64,000 bases of DNA from Longimicrobium terrae (GTDB lineage: Bacteria; Gemmatimonadota; Gemmatimonadetes; Longimicrobiales; Longimicrobiaceae): assembly GCF_014202995.1 (NCBI RefSeq), contig NZ_JACHIA010000004.1, positions 124,001 through 188,000 on the forward strand, read 5' to 3'. Within the stretch, counting starts at the first letter, position 1, and each line of letters begins with the position of its first letter. This document shows, in pieces, positions 60,020 to 64,000 of the stretch. A program made the translations under genes and the position numbers. The notes under the pieces are model-generated. The model was given only the letters and a program-made list of their open reading frames with translations, was not told where the DNA came from and did not search any database.

Positions 60020-61515
60020 TCAGGCGGAGTGGTTGTGGGGCCGGGAGGTCCGTCGGGATCCCGGTCGAGCCAGAGGGCGGCCGTGTCCTGGAGAATCCAG
60101 GGGCGCGTGGCGAGAAGGCCGCCCAGCAGGCCGGCGGCGTGAAGGTCCGACGCATCCCGCTCCAGCAGCAGCGCGCGCCACCGGGTGCGCGCCCACTGGT
60201 TTCCGCGCACCCGCGCGAGCGAGTCCCTGACCCGGCGGGCGCCCTTCTCGCCCGCCGGGTCCCCGTCGAACCAGCCGACCACGTGCTCGGTCTCGTCCGG
60301 GATCCGGAGCGCCCAGTCGTCCTTCCACGTCCATGCGCCGGGGAGACCGGTGGCGCGCGCCCCGTAGGGCGACTCGACGAGCACGTGGGCGTTCAGCTCG
60401 CCCTCGACGACGTGCAGCGTCGGAGAGCCGGAGTCCAGCGCCGCCGCGTGGAACGGCGCGTCGGGTCCCGCGTCCTTGGGCGATGCGTATCTCGGGCAGC
60501 GGGTCACCCCGGGGTCGCCGAGGTTCCGGAAGCGGACGCCCGCCAGACGGTCGGCGTCCCACACGGGGACCACGAGGAGCGGTGCGCGGCCGAGGCCGGG
60601 CCACCATCGCAGGCGCGGCCCCTGGGGCCGGCCGGCGGGCGCGGGGAGGAGCGGGAACCCGGCCGCGACGAGCTCGTCTTCGCTGAACGCCGCAAGGAAG
60701 GGCCGGACGCGCCGTGCCCAGTCTCCCGGCTCCGCGGACCGGAAGCCGTACGCTTCCGCGCGTACGGCGTCGATCCCGCGGCGCTCCAGCTCCCCGCGCC
60801 CGAGCGCTCCGAGACGCAGCTGGTCCAGCAGGAGCCGGTAGAGGGCCGCCGGGGCGCAGGCTCCGGGACGTGTGGCGAGCGCCGCGAGCGCCACCTCACG
60901 CGCGCCGGGCGTCGGTACGGGGGGCGGTGCCGGTGCGGATCGCGCGCGTGGCGCGGACGGCGGGCGGACCCCGAGCGCGTCGCCCAGCCGGATGCACGCC
61001 TCCCACGCGGAGATGCCCCACGCGGCGGCCGCGACATCCACATGGCTCCGCCATCCGCGGTGCCGGTCTCCGGCGCATCCGGGCGATGCGCAGCGCCAGT
61101 GCCTGCCGCGTGCGCGGAGCGTTCCCGCCGCGCCGCAGGACGGGCAGTCCCAGGTGCCCGCGGCGTCTCCGGCGCGGAGTCCGAGTACCGCGGCGACTGC
61201 ACCGGTGCCGTGCTCCCGGACCGCGGCCCAGGGCACCGTGGATTCGCTGGCCGGAATGCCGAGCAGTGCCGCGAGCCGGAGGCACGCGTCGGGGGGGCCC
61301 GCGTTCCACCGAGCCGCCGCGGTGTCGACGATGCTGTATGCCCGGCCGCCGCAGCCGGAGTAGCAGAAGAAGGCGCGGCGAAGCGGCGCGAAGCTCTGGC
61401 CCCCGCAAAAGGGGCATACGCGCTTCCGGCCGCCGCGCGGGCTCCTGGGCAGCTCGAGCAGGTCGGCCACGTGAGCCGGATCGGACTCGTTCACCGGCGC
61501 CCAGGGCAGTCCCAT
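60016..61515 (-). CDS. DnaG-like primase with two zinc ribbons and TOPRIM
   Basis: 499 aa; ATG 61515 overlaps the RecQ stop by one base. First ribbon C34-x2-C37 ... C51-x3-C55 (CPFCGG; CYSGCGG). Second ribbon CPSCGAAG ... CASPGCAG at about 120-145. TOPRIM features VVEGELNAHVLVE and GWFDGDPAGEKG sit near residues 375-430. The order zinc - zinc - linker - TOPRIM resembles plasmid/phage primases. It would prime replication of the element, probably with the RecQ helicase upstream and the beta-clamp. Confidence 0.85.
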   Translation of the reverse strand: MGLPWAPVNESDPAHVADLLELPRSPRGGRKRVCPFCGGQSFAPLRRAFFCYSGCGGRAYSIVDTAAARWNAGPPDACLRLAALLGIPASESTVPWAAVREHGTGAVAAVLGLRAGDAAGTWDCPSCGAAGTLRARGRHWRCASPGCAGDRHRGWRSHVDVAAAAWGISAWEACIRLGDALGVRPPSAPRARSAPAPPPVPTPGAREVALAALATRPGACAPAALYRLLLDQLRLGALGRGELERRGIDAVRAEAYGFRSAEPGDWARRVRPFLAAFSEDELVAAGFPLLPAPAGRPQGPRLRWWPGLGRAPLLVVPVWDADRLAGVRFRNLGDPGVTRCPRYASPKDAGPDAPFHAAALDSGSPTLHVVEGELNAHVLVESPYGARATGLPGAWTWKDDWALRIPDETEHVVGWFDGDPAGEKGARRVRDSLARVRGNQWARTRWRALLLERDASDLHAAGLLGGLLATRPWILQDTAALWLDRDPDGPPGPTTTPPE

Positions 61516-63299
61516 CAGGCCGCCCTCCGGAGCGGGCCGGAGCACCGGTCGCATCCGGTGCACCGCGGCGGCGCGGAATCGCCGAAGTACTCCAGCAGGT
61601 GCTGGCGGCGGCAGCCCGCGCCGAGCGCGTACCGGCGGACCTCCGCGAGCTGGGTCTCGAGCCGGCGCCGAACGCGGCGCTGGGCCGTCCAGTCCACGGG
61701 AAGCGCCGTCGGGTCCAGCCCCCGGCGGAGCACATGGCATCCGGCGTTCTCCCACTCGACCTGAAGGATGCCCTCGGCGGCGAGCCGGTCGAGCGCCTCG
61801 CGGGCCTTGGTCCGGGTCGCGGCGAGCGCGGTGACGTCCGTGCCGACCAGGCGCAGCCCCGCCCGGAGCGCGGCCTCGTCCGCGTGCCGCCAGACACGCG
61901 CAAGCACCTCCCGCAGGGCGGGGGAGCGCGCGGGAATCCGCGTCCGGATCTCAGGTGTCGGGCAGACCAGGCGCACGAACGCGCCCTCCCGGCCGCGCCG
62001 CTGATTCAGCGCGATCCCCGCGGAGGCGAGCACGCGGAAGGCGGCGGTCGTCTGTCCTTCGCTCGCCACGCGTACCTCCCTCGCCCAGGCCGCCAGCGAG
62101 CCTTCCAGGCGGCCCTCGCCGTCCACCGCGGCGTCCAGCGCCCGGTAGACCCGGGCGACGGTTTCGGCCGGCGGGTGCATCTCGTCGATCCGGATCTCGT
62201 GGATCCGGACATCGTCCCCCGAATACAGCAGCATGCACCGCGCTTCCTCCCCGTCGCGCCCCGCGCGCCCCGCCTCCTGGTAGTAGGATTCCAGGGACGA
62301 CGGGAAGCTGTAGTGCGCGACCAGCCGCACGTCGGGCTTGTCGATGCCCATCCCGAAGGCGCTGGTGGCGACGACCACCGGGATCTCGCTCGCCATCCAC
62401 CCCTGCTGGACCTGCCGGCGCTCCGCCATGCCGAGCCCCGCGTGGTATGCGCCGGCGCGCAGCCCGCAGCCGGCCACCCACTCCGCGATCTCTTCCGCCT
62501 CCCGCCGGGACTCCGTGTAGATGATCGCGCTCCCCTGGTCCAGGCTCCGGAGCGCCGGTGCGAGCGCGGCGCGCTTCGCATGGTCGTCCGGGGCGCAGGC
62601 GACCTCCCACCGGAGGTTCGGGCGGTCTACCCCGCGCACCATCACGGCCGCGCCCCGCATCCCGAGCGCGTCCACGATGTCGGCGCGCACCTCGGGAGTC
62701 GCGGTGGCGGTGAGCGCGAGGAGCGGGGCGCCCCCCAGCAGATCACGGTACGCGCCCAGCCGCCGGTACGCGGGCCGGAAGTCGTGGCCCCATTCGGAGA
62801 CGCAGTGCGCCTCGTCGACCACCACCAGCGGGGTCGGCGTCCTTTCGAGCCGCGCCCGGAACTCGGGGCTCTCGAAACGCTCCGGCGCGACGTAGCAGAG
62901 CTTGAACCGTCCCGCCTCCAGCGCGGCGAGCGTGGCGTCGGCCTGGGATGCGGTAAGGCTGGAGTTCAGGTAGCCGGCGGGCACGCCCGCGGCCTGCAGG
63001 GCGTCGACCTGGTCCACCATGAGCGCGATCAGCGGCGAAATCACGAGCGTCGTGCCCGGCATCAGCGTGGCGACGGTCTGGTAGATGGCGCTCTTGCCCG
63101 CGCCGGTCGGGAGGATGGCGAGCACGTCACGCCCGGCGAGCACGGCCTCGATCACCTCCGCCTGTGCTCCCCGGAAGTCGCGGAAGCCCCACACGCGCTG
63201 GAGCATCCACCGTGCATCCGCGAGGCTGGGCCGCGCGCCACGACGGACGCCGGCCGGGATCTCCAGCTCGCGGATCTCGAAGCAGAGGTCCGTCTGCAT
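61515..63299 (-). CDS. recQ-like: RecQ-family DNA helicase
   Basis: 594 aa. Q-motif region [20 protein letters not shown], Walker A LPTGAGKS (63-70), DEAH box [17 protein letters not shown] (160-176), [16 protein letters not shown] (motif VI), and a RQC-like zinc cluster [20 protein letters not shown] at the C-terminus. No HRDC domain is visible. Upstream of the coupled primase gene, so this is a plasmid/phage-type replication or repair helicase rather than the chromosomal RecQ. Confidence 0.95.
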   Translation of the reverse strand: MQTDLCFEIRELEIPAGVRRGARPSLADARWMLQRVWGFRDFRGAQAEVIEAVLAGRDVLAILPTGAGKSAIYQTVATLMPGTTLVISPLIALMVDQVDALQAAGVPAGYLNSSLTASQADATLAALEAGRFKLCYVAPERFESPEFRARLERTPTPLVVVDEAHCVSEWGHDFRPAYRRLGAYRDLLGGAPLLALTATATPEVRADIVDALGMRGAAVMVRGVDRPNLRWEVACAPDDHAKRAALAPALRSLDQGSAIIYTESRREAEEIAEWVAGCGLRAGAYHAGLGMAERRQVQQGWMASEIPVVVATSAFGMGIDKPDVRLVAHYSFPSSLESYYQEAGRAGRDGEEARCMLLYSGDDVRIHEIRIDEMHPPAETVARVYRALDAAVDGEGRLEGSLAAWAREVRVASEGQTTAAFRVLASAGIALNQRRGREGAFVRLVCPTPEIRTRIPARSPALREVLARVWRHADEAALRAGLRLVGTDVTALAATRTKAREALDRLAAEGILQVEWENAGCHVLRRGLDPTALPVDWTAQRRVRRRLETQLAEVRRYALGAGCRRQHLLEYFGDSAPPRCTGCDRCSGPLRRAA

Positions 63300-63388
63300 C
63301 ACGAGCAACCCACCGCGGGACCGGGCGGTCGCTTCTGCCGCGGCTCCCTGGTGATACCCCCCGCCGGGCGCCGTGGGCACGCTGCGCC

Positions 63389-64000
63389 TCACGCGGCCAC
63401 CGGGAGTTCGGGGAGCTCGGCTTCCGGTGCGCGCTCCGGCTCCGATGGATCCAGGCTCGAGAGCGAGACGGGCATCACCATCCAGAGAGACCGGATGTGA
63501 TCGTCCCCGCGCCCGTCCACCAGGATCCCACCCTGCTCGCCGTGAATGCGGAGCCGGACCTCCGGTGCCGTGACGTGGCCGAGGACTTCCTCCATCAATC
63601 CCGCGTTGCACGCCACCGTGGTCGCACTCCCGAGCACGGCCGCCTGCACCTCCTCGTGCGAGGTGCCGATGTCGGGATTCCGGCCCCACATCCGGAGCCC
63701 GTGCCCTTCCGCCCGGAAGATGATCGGCTTGTACTCCGCGCCACGCACGACCGTCGCGGTCCGGCGGACCGCCTGCAGGAGCGCGGCCGTGGGCAGCTGC
63801 ACGACGGCGGTTGGGCCCTTCGGCAGCACCTGCGCGTAGTTCGGATAGGAGCCGGCGAGCGTACGCCCCGCGATTCTCAGCCCTTCCACGCGGAACTCGA
63901 CCGCCGAATCCGCGAACGCGACCGCGACGGGCCCGCGACCCTTCACCAAGCGCCCGGCGGCGGCCAGAAACTGGGGTGGGACCACGTGCTTGAATCCGTG
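63389..64000 (-). CDS. dnaN-like: Beta sliding clamp (DnaN-like), 5' part outside window
   Basis: About 203 residues are visible; the frame runs off the right end of the window. [48 protein letters not shown] and [16 protein letters not shown] follow the second and third domains of DnaN (Y P.Y..V.P, L..A..R, ..N...L.D.L), and it ends near [11 protein letters not shown] before a tail. An element-encoded clamp next to primase and RecQ suggests a semi-autonomous replication module. Confidence 0.85.
   Translation of the reverse strand, partial: HGFKHVVPPQFLAAAGRLVKGRGPVAVAFADSAVEFRVEGLRIAGRTLAGSYPNYAQVLPKGPTAVVQLPTAALLQAVRRTATVVRGAEYKPIIFRAEGHGLRMWGRNPDIGTSHEEVQAAVLGSATTVACNAGLMEEVLGHVTAPEVRLRIHGEQGGILVDGRGDDHIRSLWMVMPVSLSSLDPSEPERAPEAELPELPVAA

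Noticed and set aside
61768-63500. Plus-strand frames opposite RecQ
   Set aside because: Shadows of the RecQ gene; no motif and Arg/Pro-rich.
1-64000. tRNA or rRNA genes as integration sites
   Set aside because: None recognised by eye; absence cannot be proven without a covariance-model search, for example tRNAscan-SE.

Overview
The window is very GC-rich DNA of Gram-negative type. Several products carry lipoboxes or signal peptides, and there is a large RHS/YD-repeat exoprotein. The mix of RHS toxin, tiny lipoproteins ending in glycine motifs and intracellular TPR proteins would suit a Gemmatimonadota (Longimicrobium-like) host, but that is a guess and no rRNA, tRNA or housekeeping chromosomal locus settles it. 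Two backbone blocks (about 0.8-11.3 kb and 31-64 kb) look like a large extrachromosomal or integrated element: ParA/ParB, a beta-clamp, a TOPRIM primase, RecQ, a methylase-helicase of strawberry-notch type, a PRTRC cassette, an AAA/DUF1257/DUF2997 set and many unknown genes joined by ATGA/GTGA overlaps.

Layout. 0-0.6 kb: 3' part of a repeat protein. 0.8-8.8 kb: a minus-strand run of five genes ending in parA-parB. 9.0-11.3 kb: a tandem winged-helix-like gene convergent with a zinc-ribbon gene. 12.1-22.6 kb: an RHS polymorphic-toxin-like protein followed by a small lipoprotein, a decayed RHS tip, an IS66 remnant and several intact or broken small secreted and membrane proteins, some with intact relatives at 50.2-52.1 kb. 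22.8-30.5 kb: three paralogous TPR proteins, two arranged as repeated units [DNA-binding protein <- -> tiny lipoprotein -> <- TPR protein]. 31.1-39.1 kb: three members of a small HTH family, the AAA/DUF1257/DUF2997 set, a SWIM-type protein and unknowns. 39.6-43.0 kb: a lower-GC insert with a complete XhoI/PaeR7I-type restriction-modification pair and a DUF5677-like gene. 43.2-49.7 kb: a PAPS-reductase-like PP-loop protein, unknowns and the methylase/helicase, which needs a frame change near 48.4 kb. 49.8-54.9 kb: a second copy of the secreted/membrane protein set, then a cargo gene between 480-bp direct repeats. 54.9-59.5 kb: the PRTRC cassette (E, C, two F-like proteins, B, ThiF). 59.6-64 kb: unknown, primase, RecQ and the 3' part of a beta-clamp gene.

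How it fits together. Par, clamp, primase and helicases would serve maintenance and replication of the element. The PRTRC cassette has the parts of a bacterial ubiquitin-like conjugation pathway: an E1-like ThiF, an E2-like protein B with a candidate catalytic Cys, and a small protein C ending in Gly. The RHS region is an inter-bacterial conflict locus with orphan debris. The TPR/lipoprotein/regulator units at 24.5-30.5 kb are the best candidate for an undescribed system; their repeated geometry suggests peptide-linked regulation, which is inference only. Most functions rest on motif recognition by eye; no database search was run.
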